Assembly: GCA_913055195.1 (NCBI GenBank)
Contig: CAJXJU010000045.1
Coordinates: 1 to 8,269 of the forward strand
Length of the DNA: 8,269 nucleotides
Direction of reading: 5' to 3'
Origin: an uncultured Desulfohalobiaceae bacterium
GTDB taxonomy: Bacteria > Desulfobacterota > Desulfovibrionia > Desulfovibrionales > Desulfonatronovibrionaceae
Positions 1 to 6,900 of this stretch are shown in pieces. Each line of letters begins with the position of its first letter. Positions within the stretch are counted from its first letter, which is position 1. The translations under genes were made by a program, and so were the position numbers. The notes under the pieces were generated by a model. The model saw nothing but the letters and a program-made list of their open reading frames with translations, ran no database searches and was not told the DNA's origin.

Positions 1-314
1 AGGTATTGGCAGCGCCAGGAACAATCACGCCGCATCGCAAGTTTAAGGCGGAAGTGTATGTACTGAACAAGGAAGAAGGAGGACGTCACACACCATTTTT
101 CTCAGGCTATCGTCCACAGTTTTACTTCAGGACAACAGATGTGACAGGTGTAGTGACCTTGCCAGAGGGAGTAGAGATGATCATGCCAGGGGACAACACC
201 ACATTTGAGGTGGAGTTGATAGCGCCGATAGCGATGGAGAAGGGACTGAGGTTTGCTATTCGTGAAGGTGGTAGGACAGTAGGTGCTGGTGTTGTTTCAG
301 AAATTATGGAGTAG
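1..314 (+). CDS. tuf: Elongation factor Tu, C-terminal end (5' truncated by window)
   Basis: EF-Tu is the cytoplasmic GTPase that brings aminoacyl-tRNA to the ribosomal A site. Only the last 103 complete codons are present; the frame is open to the left edge (first complete codon GTA at 3-5), so the GTPase domain and its G motifs lie outside. What is visible is domain III, which contacts tRNA and EF-Ts: GGRHTPFF, then [14 protein letters not shown], a VEMIMPGDN segment and the ending [18 protein letters not shown], all hallmark EF-Tu stretches. It ends SEIME, close to the usual C-terminus, with stop TAG at 312-314. The TTG at 6-8 is an internal Leu codon, not a start. The rpmG Shine-Dalgarno lies inside its last codons. 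Identity is very secure; whether the genome has a second tuf copy cannot be seen. Confidence 0.97.
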   Translation, partial: VLAAPGTITPHRKFKAEVYVLNKEEGGRHTPFFSGYRPQFYFRTTDVTGVVTLPEGVEMIMPGDNTTFEVELIAPIAMEKGLRFAIREGGRTVGAGVVSEIME

Positions 315-322
315 AATAGAAA

Positions 323-472
323 ATGCGTGTAAATATCCTGCTCGCTTGCAGTGAGTGCAAAAGAAGAAATTACGCTACAACCAAGAATAAGAGAAATACC
401 ACATCAAAGTTAGAGCTTAAAAAGTTTTGTCCTTTTTGTGGCAAACACACTCTGCATAAAGAGACAAAGTAG
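323..472 (+). CDS. rpmG: 50S ribosomal protein L33, zinc-ribbon form
   Basis: A 49-codon gene reading [19 protein letters not shown] and ending LHKETK. L33 is a small protein of the large ribosomal subunit near the E site. The sequence shows the two CxxC knuckles of the zinc-binding (C+) form: Cys9/Cys12 and Cys36/Cys39, with the family pattern CxxCKxRNYxTxKN after the first pair and [14 protein letters not shown] around the second. Length matches the family (about 49-55 residues). The ATG at 323 follows the tuf stop by 8 nt, and GGAG at 308-311, inside the end of tuf, is a plausible Shine-Dalgarno about 11 nt upstream. Placement between tuf and tRNA-Trp/secE is a recurrent bacterial arrangement. 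All four cysteines are present, so zinc binding is inferred. Confidence 0.95.
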   Translation: MRVNILLACSECKRRNYATTKNKRNTTSKLELKKFCPFCGKHTLHKETK

Positions 473-489
473 CGTAATTTTAATAGTGC

Positions 490-566
490 AGGCCAGTAGC
501 TCTAACGGCTAGAGCACCGGACTCCAAATCCGGGGGATGGGGGTTCGAGTCCCTCCTGGCCTGCCA
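490..566 (+). tRNA. trpT: tRNA-Trp, anticodon CCA
   Basis: The cloverleaf folds cleanly. The acceptor stem is AGGCCAG (490-496) with CTGGCCT (556-562), followed by T497 and A498. The D stem is GCTC (499-502) with GAGC (512-515). The anticodon stem is CCGGA (517-521) with TCCGG (529-533), around loop CTCCAAA (522-528) with anticodon CCA at 524-526. The T stem is GGGGG (539-543) with CCCTC (551-555), with one G-T pair, around TTCGAGT. The discriminator is G563 and the 3' CCA is encoded (564-566). The anticodon reads UGG, so the tRNA carries tryptophan. It sits 17 nt after rpmG and 5-17 nt before secE, so it is very likely co-transcribed and cut out by RNase P and a 3' nuclease. Confidence 0.98.
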
Positions 567-583
567 TTTTAATGAGCATAAAA

Positions 584-826
584 ATGGCCAAAAAAAAGAA
601 AAAAGAAGCAGCGGTAGAAAATAAAAGTCTCCTTCAGGAAAAAATTCAGCTTATACGAGATTTTTTAGAGGAGGCCAGGGGGGAGCTAAAAAAAGTTACC
701 TGGCCAACAAGAAAGGAGACATTAACAACGAGCGCGGCGGTTTTGCTGCTTGTTCTTGTAGTTTCACTATATTTAGGCCTTGTAGATCTTGGCCTGGCCA
801 AAATTATTGAAGCTCTATTATCTTAA
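584..826 (+). CDS. secE: Preprotein translocase subunit SecE
   Basis: SecE is the small membrane subunit that clamps the SecY channel in the inner membrane. From Met at 584 the protein has 80 residues. A basic N-terminus (MAKKKKK) leads to an amphipathic segment with the family signature ELKKVTWPTRKET (residues 34-46), followed by one hydrophobic transmembrane helix (about 49-70) ending GLVDLGLAKIIEALLS. This is the short single-span form, not the three-span form of enterobacteria. An in-frame ATG at 572 would add MSIK. I prefer 584 because related proteins begin MAKKKK. Neither start has a visible Shine-Dalgarno, and the tRNA 3' end is only 17 nt away, so the processed mRNA would have a very short leader. 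It forms the conserved secE-nusG pair. Confidence 0.93.
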   Translation: MAKKKKKEAAVENKSLLQEKIQLIRDFLEEARGELKKVTWPTRKETLTTSAAVLLLVLVVSLYLGLVDLGLAKIIEALLS

Positions 827-833
827 AAGAATA

Positions 834-918
834 GTTTAGAGTCTCGAGTTTGGGGCAAGGCTAAAATGGTGATGCTCGGTTCTATAGGTTACAGGACGAG
901 TGATAAGTTGCTCTAAAC
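834..918 (+). promoter_or_regulatory. Structured secE-nusG intergenic element (candidate RNA element)
   Basis: The 114-nt gap between secE and nusG is closed by a perfect 8-bp inverted repeat, GTTTAGAG (834-841) with CTCTAAAC (911-918), enclosing 69 nt. Inside is a second helix: CTC (875-877) and GTTCT (879-883) pair with AGGAC (893-897) and GAG (898-900), leaving G878 bulged and a 9-nt loop (884-892). A weaker helix TTTGG/CTAAA (850-854/861-865 approximately, using a G-T pair) could make the whole a three-way junction. No T-tract follows, so it does not look like a terminator. I do not recognise a known family. A control element for nusG, a processing stem or a small RNA are all possible. 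The pairing is seen; the function is not known. Confidence 0.4.
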
Positions 919-940
919 ATTACTCTTTAAAAATTATATT

Positions 941-1486
941 ATGAATGCAGAAACACAGAAGGCCAGATGGTATATTGTTCATACCTATTCAGGTTATGAA
1001 CAAAGAGTCGAGCAAACAATTAAAGAGATGATCAGAACCGGACAGGACCAGGGTCTGATTGAGGACGTAATTGTACCCACGGAAAAGGTAGTTGAACTGG
1101 TTAAAGGCCAGAAAAAGACCTCAACCAGAAAATTTTTTCCTGGTTATGTTCTGGTAAAGATGGTTTTTAATGAATATTCCTGGCATTTGGTTCAGTCCAT
1201 ACCAAGAGTAACTGGATTTATTGGCGGGAAAAAAAGGCCTACTCCCCTATCAGATAAGGAAGCAGAACGGATTTTGGCCACAGTAGAGCAGAGAAAAGAA
1301 CAGCCAAGGCCGAAATTTCATTTTGAAAGGGGAGATCAGATTAGAGTTATAGATGGGCCTTTTGCTAATTTTGATGGTGTAGTTGAAGAGGTCAATTACG
1401 ATAAAGGAAAATTAAAGGTAACAGTTTCCATATTTGGACGCCAAACACCGGTTGAGTTAGATTTTGTTCAGGTTACCAAAAGCTGA
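941..1486 (+). CDS. nusG: Transcription termination/antitermination protein NusG
   Basis: NusG binds RNA polymerase across the clamp, raises processivity and links it to Rho or to the ribosomal protein S10. The 181-residue protein (E. coli has 181) begins with the NGN-domain signature KARWYIVHTYSGYE (residues 7-20), continues through FFPGYVLVKM and VQSIPRVTGFIGG, and has a basic linker. It ends in the KOW domain (about 128-181) with GPFANFDGVVEEV (139-151) and a terminal VSIFGRQTPVELDFVQV. It is the housekeeping paralogue, by length and by its place beside secE and rplK, not a RfaH-like specialist. ATG at 941 is the only sensible start, but the preceding stretch is A/T-rich with no clear Shine-Dalgarno. 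The gap to rplK is 23 nt, consistent with one transcript. Confidence 0.97.
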   Translation: MNAETQKARWYIVHTYSGYEQRVEQTIKEMIRTGQDQGLIEDVIVPTEKVVELVKGQKKTSTRKFFPGYVLVKMVFNEYSWHLVQSIPRVTGFIGGKKRPTPLSDKEAERILATVEQRKEQPRPKFHFERGDQIRVIDGPFANFDGVVEEVNYDKGKLKVTVSIFGRQTPVELDFVQVTKS

Positions 1487-1509
1487 TTGATTGAAGAGGT
1501 AAGTATAAA

Positions 1510-1935
1510 ATGGCCAAGAAGGTAATGGCAAAGATTAAACTACAAATTCCAGCAGGATCTGCCAATCCGTCACCTCCAGTTGGTCCGGCACTGGGTCAAC
1601 ATGGAGTGAACATAATGGAGTTTTGTAAGGCATTTAATGCCAAGACTCAGGACCAAAAAGGAATGATCATCCCCGTCGTTATTACTGTTTATCAAGATCG
1701 TTCCTTTACCTTTATCACCAAGACACCACCGGCATCTGTATTGTTAATGAAAGCTGCTAAAATTGATAAAGGCTCTTGTGAGCCTAATAAAAATAAAGTT
1801 GGTAAGGTAACACGGGCACAGATTGAAGAAATTGCCAGGATTAAAATGCCCGATCTTACTGCAAGCAATATGGATGCAGCGGTCAGAACAATAATGGGGA
1901 CTGCCCGTAGTATGGGTCTTGAAGTAGAAAAATAG
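1510..1935 (+). CDS. rplK: 50S ribosomal protein L11
   Basis: L11 forms, with 23S rRNA helices 43-44, the GTPase-associated centre, and is needed for stringent-factor activation. The 141-residue product fits the family (E. coli 142). The N-terminal domain (about 1-70) carries [19 protein letters not shown] (residues 20-38), whose prolines line the thiostrepton pocket; the prolines at 22, 23 and 26 are intact. The [12 protein letters not shown] linker follows. The C-terminal RNA-binding domain has [19 protein letters not shown] and the ending [10 protein letters not shown]. Start ATG 1510 is preceded by AGAGGT (1496-1500 region) at a normal distance. A Met at codon 6 is internal; family proteins start MAKK. 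It lies 21 nt before rplA, the usual L11-L1 pair. Confidence 0.98.
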   Translation: MAKKVMAKIKLQIPAGSANPSPPVGPALGQHGVNIMEFCKAFNAKTQDQKGMIIPVVITVYQDRSFTFITKTPPASVLLMKAAKIDKGSCEPNKNKVGKVTRAQIEEIARIKMPDLTASNMDAAVRTIMGTARSMGLEVEK

Positions 1936-1956
1936 GCTTAAGAGGAATGGTAAGCT

Positions 1957-2661
1957 ATGCCTAAGCATGGAAAGAAATATAGAAAAGCAAAGGAAAAGAT
2001 CGATACAGCAAAAAGATATGCTGTAGAAGAAGCGGTTAAACTGGCCCTGGAAACTGCCTATGCCAATTTTGATGAAACAGTGGATATTGCTGTTCGTTTA
2101 GGTGTAAATCCTAAATATTCAGATCAAATGGTACGTGGCGCGGTAACTCTCCCTCATGGATTGGGCAAAGATGTGAAGGTACTTGCTTTTTGTAAAGGCG
2201 AAAAGGAGGCCGAGGCCAAAGAGGCAGGAGCTGATTTTGTAGGTGGTGAAGATTTAGTTGAAAAAATTAAGTCTGGGTGGCTAGAATTTGATAAGGCAGT
2301 TGCAACTCCTGATATGATGGCTCATGTAGGAAAGATAGGTCGTATCCTGGGCCCGCGAGGTCTGATGCCAAATGCCAAAACAGGCACTGTCACATTTGAC
2401 CTGGCCAAGGCCATCAAGGAACTCAAAGCTGGTAAAGTTGAGTTTAAGGTCGATAAAGCTGGAGTGGTTCATGCACCACTTGGAAAAGTATCTTTTGGAC
2501 CTGAAAAGATTTTGGATAACTTAAAGGCATTGATTGATACTTTACAGAAGGCAAAGCCAGCATCAGCTAAAGGGACTTATTTCAGGGGAATGGCTGTATC
2601 TACAACCATGGGGCCAGGAGTTAAAATAGATACAAATTCCATCAGGTCTCTAATGGAATAA
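1957..2661 (+). CDS. rplA: 50S ribosomal protein L1
   Basis: L1 builds the mobile L1 stalk that handles E-site tRNA, and in many bacteria it represses its own mRNA. The 234-residue length equals that of the typical bacterial protein. The L1 signature is clear: [19 protein letters not shown] (residues 125-143), preceded by [12 protein letters not shown] and followed by a [20 protein letters not shown] stretch. The C-terminus [20 protein letters not shown] is also typical. The start ATG 1957 has AGAGG at 1941-1945. The stop TAA (2659-2661) touches the left arm of a 9-bp stem-loop. L1 could autoregulate, but I found no recognisable L1-binding motif just ahead of rplK. Confidence 0.98.
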   Translation: MPKHGKKYRKAKEKIDTAKRYAVEEAVKLALETAYANFDETVDIAVRLGVNPKYSDQMVRGAVTLPHGLGKDVKVLAFCKGEKEAEAKEAGADFVGGEDLVEKIKSGWLEFDKAVATPDMMAHVGKIGRILGPRGLMPNAKTGTVTFDLAKAIKELKAGKVEFKVDKAGVVHAPLGKVSFGPEKILDNLKALIDTLQKAKPASAKGTYFRGMAVSTTMGPGVKIDTNSIRSLME

Positions 2662-2699
2662 ACTTAAGGGTGTTTTACAAAAGGAATCATCCTTAAGTT
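2661..2699 (+). repeat. Stem-loop at the rplA stop codon
   Basis: A perfect 9-bp inverted repeat, AACTTAAGG (2661-2669) with CCTTAAGTT (2691-2699), encloses a 21-nt loop. The left arm begins at the last base of the rplA stop codon. The downstream side is TAAATTAAAAAG, with no run of T, so it is not a classical intrinsic terminator. It may be an mRNA 3'-end stabiliser or a processing signal separating the L11-L1 and L10-L12 units. The right half also overlaps a possible rplJ promoter. The pairing is certain; the role is inferred. Confidence 0.45.
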
Positions 2700-2703
2700 A
2701 AAT
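2674..2703 (+). promoter_or_regulatory. Possible sigma-70-type promoter for rplJL(-rpoB)
   Basis: TTTACA (2674-2679) matches the -35 consensus at 5 of 6 positions. TTAAAT (2698-2703) matches the -10 consensus at 4 of 6, with an 18-bp spacer. A transcript from it would start near 2709-2712, which is where the outer stem of the L10 leader begins (2708-2718). Enterobacteria also have a promoter in the rplA-rplJ gap. AT-rich DNA gives chance matches, so this is a candidate only. Confidence 0.33.
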
Positions 2704-2707
2704 TAAA

Positions 2708-2769
2708 AAGAGTCAAAGACCACAGGCGGGGTAACCCCTTAATTTCCTGTCGAGACCGCTTTGGCTCTT
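2708..2769 (+). promoter_or_regulatory. Ribosomal protein L10 leader (L10/L12 autoregulatory mRNA site)
   Basis: Three nested helices are visible. The outer stem is 2708-2718 with 2759-2769 (11 bp including one T-G pair). The middle stem is CAGG (2723-2726) with CCTG (2746-2749). The apical hairpin is GGGG (2728-2731) with CCCC (2735-2738) around TAA. The internal bases AGACCACAGG on the left and TCGAGACC on the right resemble the conserved core of the known L10 leader family, in which L10-L12 binds and represses its own mRNA. It ends 29 nt before the rplJ start. No terminator follows, so translational or mRNA-level control is more likely than the attenuation described in some Firmicutes. Position and structure agree; the protein-binding role is family knowledge. 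Confidence 0.85.
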
Positions 2770-2798
2770 GAAGCTTTATTACGAAGTGAGGTGAACAG

Positions 2799-3320
2799 GT
2801 GAATAGGGCAGAAAAAGCAAAAATAATTGAAGATCTGCGTTCAAAAGCCCAAAAAGCCAGCATTGCAGTTATTACAGACTTCAAAGGGTTAAAAGTCGAG
2901 GAACTGACTGAGTTAAGATCTCAACTCAGGCAGGAGCAAGTTGACTATCAGGTTGTGAAAAATACTCTGGCCAGAATAGCCTTTACGGAAACACAGCATG
3001 AGACATTAAAAGATAAGTTTCAGGAATGCTGTGCAGTGGCATTTGGTTATGACGATCCTGTAGTTGCAGCCAAGCTTTTGGTTCAATTTGCTAAAAAGAA
3101 TAAAAAGTTCCAGGCCAAATGTGCTTCCCTTGAAGGCAAGTATTTGGAGCCAGAGGCCTTAAAAGCCCTTTCTGAATTGCCAAATAAAGAGCAGTTGCTG
3201 GCAAAGTTGCTGGGCACCATGAATGCTGTACCAACCAACTTTGTATCTTTGTTTGCTAATTTATTGCGCAATTTACTTTATGCACTAAATGCAATCAAAG
3301 AGCAAAAAGAACAGGCCTGA
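2799..3320 (+). CDS. rplJ: 50S ribosomal protein L10
   Basis: L10 anchors the L7/L12 stalk dimers on 23S rRNA. The 173-residue product starts MNRAEKAKIIEDLRSK. It contains the N-terminal rRNA-binding domain with DFKGLKVEELTELRSQLR and VVKNTLARIAF (first ~65 residues) and ends in a long helix (LLRNLLYALNAIKEQKEQA) that in the family carries the L12-dimer sites. The start codon is GTG at 2799-2801, supported by GAGGTGA (2788-2794) just upstream and by the fit to the family N-terminus; no ATG gives a comparable N-terminus. It is the first gene after the L10 leader, so it is probably translationally controlled by its own product. rplL follows after 32 nt. Confidence 0.96.
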   Translation: MNRAEKAKIIEDLRSKAQKASIAVITDFKGLKVEELTELRSQLRQEQVDYQVVKNTLARIAFTETQHETLKDKFQECCAVAFGYDDPVVAAKLLVQFAKKNKKFQAKCASLEGKYLEPEALKALSELPNKEQLLAKLLGTMNAVPTNFVSLFANLLRNLLYALNAIKEQKEQA

Positions 3321-3352
3321 GCCAAAGCAAAATTAACTTAAGGAGGAAATAA

Positions 3353-3745
3353 ATGTCTGAGGTTACAAAGGAACAGGTTATTGAATTTATTTCTAATATG
3401 ACAGTTCTTGAACTGGCTGAGTTTATTAAAGAACTTGAAGACAAGTTCGGTGTATCTGCTGCTGCTCCTGTAGCTGCTGTAGCAGCCGTGCCAGGCGCAC
3501 CTGGTGCTGAAGCAGGTCCAGCAGAAGAAGAAAAAACAGAATTTGATGTTGTATTAAAAGAGATTGGCGGTAATAAGATTGCTGTAATCAAGGCTGTAAG
3601 GGCACTGACAGGTCTTGGCCTGAAAGAAGCTAAAGCCAAGGTTGATGAAGTGCCCTCAGTAATTAAGGAGGCAGTAAGCAAAGAGCAGGCAGAAGAAGCC
3701 AAAAAGCAGCTCGAAGATGCTGGTGCAGTTGTTGAATTAAAGTAG
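3353..3745 (+). CDS. rplL: 50S ribosomal protein L7/L12
   Basis: L12 is the multicopy stalk protein that recruits EF-Tu, EF-G and other translational GTPases. The 130-residue protein shows all three parts: an N-terminal dimerisation and L10-binding helix pair (1-33, [19 protein letters not shown]), a flexible Ala/Pro/Gly hinge (about 34-62), and the C-terminal domain from residue 63 with [20 protein letters not shown], the factor-binding helix region. The hinge is somewhat longer than the E. coli hinge (E. coli L12 is about 120 residues). AAGGAGG (3340-3346) lies 6 nt before the ATG and is the best Shine-Dalgarno in the window, fitting the need to make several L12 copies per L10. A hairpin and a 232-nt gap separate it from rpoB. 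Confidence 0.98.
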   Translation: MSEVTKEQVIEFISNMTVLELAEFIKELEDKFGVSAAAPVAAVAAVPGAPGAEAGPAEEEKTEFDVVLKEIGGNKIAVIKAVRALTGLGLKEAKAKVDEVPSVIKEAVSKEQAEEAKKQLEDAGAVVELK

Positions 3746-3771
3746 GATTTAAGTAATTTTTTGTTTTTTAA

Positions 3772-3815
3772 AGTTTAGAGAGTGCAAGTCAAGGGATACT
3801 TGCGCTCTCTAAACT
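3772..3815 (+). terminator. rplL-rpoB intergenic hairpin (terminator/attenuator or RNase III-type site)
   Basis: An 18-bp stem is formed by 3772-3789 (core GTTTAGAGAGTGCAAGT) and 3798-3815 (core ACTTGCGCTCTCTAAAC), with a single T-G pair and an 8-nt loop (3790-3797). It is followed by the T-rich TATTTATTATTTTTC (3815-3829). The tract is interrupted by A, so full termination is not certain. In E. coli the rplL-rpoB gap has both a partial attenuator and an RNase III site, which lets the cell make far more L12 than beta subunit; the same logic is likely here. The long, nearly perfect duplex also suits double-strand RNA cleavage. The hairpin is certain; the mechanism is inferred. Confidence 0.65.
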
Positions 3816-3901
3816 ATTTATTATTTTTCAATAATCTAAAATATTTTTAGTTAAATTACAACAAAAAAAATCAGTCTTAATTTTTTTATATTTGAGCTCT
3901 T

Positions 3902-3927
3902 TTATTTGAAAGTTACAGTTCAAATAA
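3902..3927 (+). repeat. Perfect inverted repeat upstream of rpoB
   Basis: TTATTTGAA (3902-3910) and TTCAAATAA (3919-3927) form a perfect 9-bp inverted repeat with an 8-nt spacer, about 50 nt before the rpoB start. It could be an operator for a dimeric regulator or a weak AT-rich RNA hairpin. The rest of the 232-nt gap (3746-3977) is very AT-rich, with runs of A (3863-3870) and T (3881-3887) and a small CTAAAA/TTTTAG repeat (3836-3850). TATATT at 3938-3943 resembles a -10 box, but no good -35 box is correctly spaced, so I do not call a promoter. Confidence 0.4.
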
Positions 3928-3977
3928 TCCATCCATATATATTAACCTACCCTAAATTTCTCTTTTGAGAGGATAAC

Positions 3978-6900
3978 ATGGCACAATTTGTTAAAAAATT
4001 TGGTGATATAAAAAATACATTAGAAATACCTCATTTGCTTTCATTGCAACTTAATTCATATAAAGATTTTCTTCAACTTGATGTGCCGCCGGAGGCTCGT
4101 GAAGAAAAAGGGCTGGAAGGTGTTTTTAGATCAGTATTTCCGATTGAGGATTTTAATAAAACGGCTACATTAGAATTTGTGAGTTATGAGATAGGTAAAC
4201 CCAAATACGATGTTGATGAGTGCATTTCAAAAGGTCTTACTTATGAAGCACCAATCAGGATAAAAGTGCGGCTTGTTGTTTATGATGTGGATGAAGAAAC
4301 AGAAAACAGAACCATAAGAGATATAAAAGAACAAGATATATATTTTGGAACTATACCCTTAATGACCCCAAAGGCGACTTTTATAATCAATGGAACAGAG
4401 AGGGTTATTGTTAATCAATTGCAGAGGTCTCCAGGTATCATTTTTGAGCATGACTCAGGAAGGACTCATACCAGTCGCAAGGTATTATACAGTTGCCGAA
4501 TTATTCCTATGCGCGGGTCATGGTTGGATTTCGATTATGATCATAAAGATATCTTATACGTGCGCATTGATAGACGCAGAAAAATGCCCGCCACTATTTT
4601 GCTTAAGGCTATGGGGTTAAGTAAAGAAGAAATATTAAATTATTTTTATGAGAAAGAGGAATTAATTTTTAAGGAAGGGAAAATATATCGAAAGGTCAAT
4701 AAAGATCGTTATCGTAAAGAACTTGCTGTTTCTGATATAGTAACTCCTGAGGGAAAGGTTCTTGTGAAAAAGGGTCGCCCCATAACCAAGAGGGCGTGGC
4801 GGGAGATTATTAAATATGATATTGATCTCATTGAGATGGATCCAGAGCTTTTGCATCAGCAATATCTTGCTCAAGAACTAATTCATCCTGAAACTGGCGA
4901 GGTCCTTGCTGAGCCTGGTGATGCTTTAGAGCTTAGTCTGATAGAAAAGATTTTTGATGCTAATATAGAAGATGTTAAGATTTTATATACTTCTGGCCTG
5001 GAGGTCTCATCTTCCATCAGAGATACATTGCAACTGGACAAGACAACAGATGCCCTGGAAGCTCAGGTCGAGATCTATAAACGGCTCCGTCCCAGTTCTC
5101 CTCCAACTCCCGAGATAGCAGCCAGTTTTTTTGATAATTTATTTCGCAATTCTGATTACTATGATTTATCCCAGGTTGGAAGGTATAAGTTAAACTCTCG
5201 TTTGGGCCTGGATTTGTCCATGGACTACCGGACATTGTCCAATGAAGATATACTTAGAGCTATAAAGCATTTGACCAAGTTAAAAGATAGTCACGGTCCT
5301 AGCGATGATATAGATCACCTTGGCAACAGACGGGTTCGCCCGGTTGGCGAACTGGTTGAAAATCAGTACCGTATTGGTCTGGTACGCATGGAAAGGGCTA
5401 TTAAAGAACGCATGAGCTTGCAGGAAGTAGCCACTTTAATGCCCCATGATTTAATTAATCCAAAGCCTGTAACTGCTGTGCTCAAAGAGTTCTTTGGTAC
5501 TTCTCAGTTGTCACAGTTTATGGACCAGACCAATCCGCTTTCTGAGGTTACACACAAGAGAAGACTTTCTGCCCTTGGGCCAGGAGGTTTGACAAGAGAG
5601 CGCGCTGGTTTTGAAGTTCGCGATGTTCATACAAGCCATTATGGTCGAATATGTCCTATTGAAACACCAGAAGGTCCAAATATTGGTCTAATCGTGTCTT
5701 TGACTACTTATGCACAGGTAAATGAATTTGGTTTTATTGAAACACCTTACAGAGTAGTAAAAAACGGACAGGTCACAGAAGAAGTACGCTATCTGGATGC
5801 TTCAAAAGAATTCGGAGAGGTTATTGCCCAGGCTAATGCGGCTCTGGATGAAGAGGGAAGGTTTAAAAATGAATTGGTTTCGGCCAGGGTCAATGGCGAG
5901 TTTGCCATGGTTGAAAGGGAAGAAGTGACTTTGATGGACATCTCTCCCAGCCAGATAGTATCAATCTCGGCCGCCTTGATTCCATTTCTTGAACATGATG
6001 ACGCCAACCGTGCCTTAATGGGTCCAAACATGCAACGTCAGGCAGTCCCACTCCTTAAGACTGAACTTCCTTTGATTGGTACTGGAATGGAAGCTGTAGT
6101 GGCCAGGGACTCTGGTAGCTGTTTGATTGCTGAAGCAGATGGTGTTGTGCGTTATGTAGATGCTGAACGAATCGTGGTCAGCTACGAAGGTGATATTTAT
6201 CCAGAGAGCCTGGGTACTGTGAGCTATGATTTGCAAAAATATCATAAGTCAAATCAGAATAGTTGTTTTACCCAGAAACCTAGAGTCAAGGTGGGGCAGA
6301 AGGTTGCCAGGGGAGATATTCTGGCTGACGGCCCGGCTATTCTCAATGGTGAGCTTGCTCTGGGTAAGAATCTGCTCGTGGCCTTTATGCCTTGGTGCGG
6401 TTTTAATTACGAGGATTCTATTCTTATTTCAGAAAGGATGGTCAAAGAGGATGTCTATACCTCTGTCCACATAGAGGAATTTGAGGTTGTTGCCAGGGAT
6501 ACCAAGTTGGGTCCTGAGGAGATTACTCGTGATATTCCTAACGTCAGTGAAGATATGCTCAAGAACCTGGATGAAAGTGGAATCATCAGGATTGGGGCCA
6601 AAGTTAAGCCGGATGATATCCTGGTAGGCAAAATTACGCCCAAGGGCGAGACTCAGCTCACGCCTGAGGAGCGCTTGTTGCGCGCTATCTTTGGAGATAA
6701 AGCCAGGGACGTCAAGAATACTTCCCTCAAAGTGCCCCCGGGAATTGAAGGCACAGTGATCAATGTAAAGGTCTTCAATCGCAGGTCAGGTGCAAAGGAT
6801 GAGCGAACCAAACAGATAGAAGATTTTGAATTACAGAAACTTGATCGCAAAGAGGCCCAGCATGTGAAGGCCCTGACTGCTCAACTCAAGGATAAAATAT

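Noticed and set aside
6..8. TTG as the start of a 102-residue gene
   Set aside because: The frame is open to the left edge and the residues before and after match EF-Tu; it is an internal codon of truncated tuf.
572..583. Upstream ATG as the secE start
   Set aside because: It adds MSIK before the usual MAKKKK beginning and lies only 5 nt from the tRNA end with no ribosome site. It cannot be excluded, but is less likely.
3295..3702. 135-codon minus-strand reading frame opposite rplL
   Set aside because: It mirrors the rplJ end and the Ala-rich rplL gene; its Ala/Ser/Thr-rich composition is what the complement of GCN-rich L12 codons gives. No ribosome site or family resemblance.
3936..3943. 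TATATATT as the -10 box of an rpoB promoter
   Set aside because: No acceptable -35 box at 16-18 bp; the whole gap is A/T-rich, so a lone -10 match has little weight.
4390..4620. 76-codon plus-strand frame inside rpoB
   Set aside because: Out-of-frame shadow of a fully conserved rpoB region; no independent evidence of translation.
5496..5576. Rifampicin-resistance change in rpoB
   Set aside because: The key positions Q513, D516, H526, R529 and S531 are the sensitive residues. T518, V524 and L530 look like conservative lineage differences.
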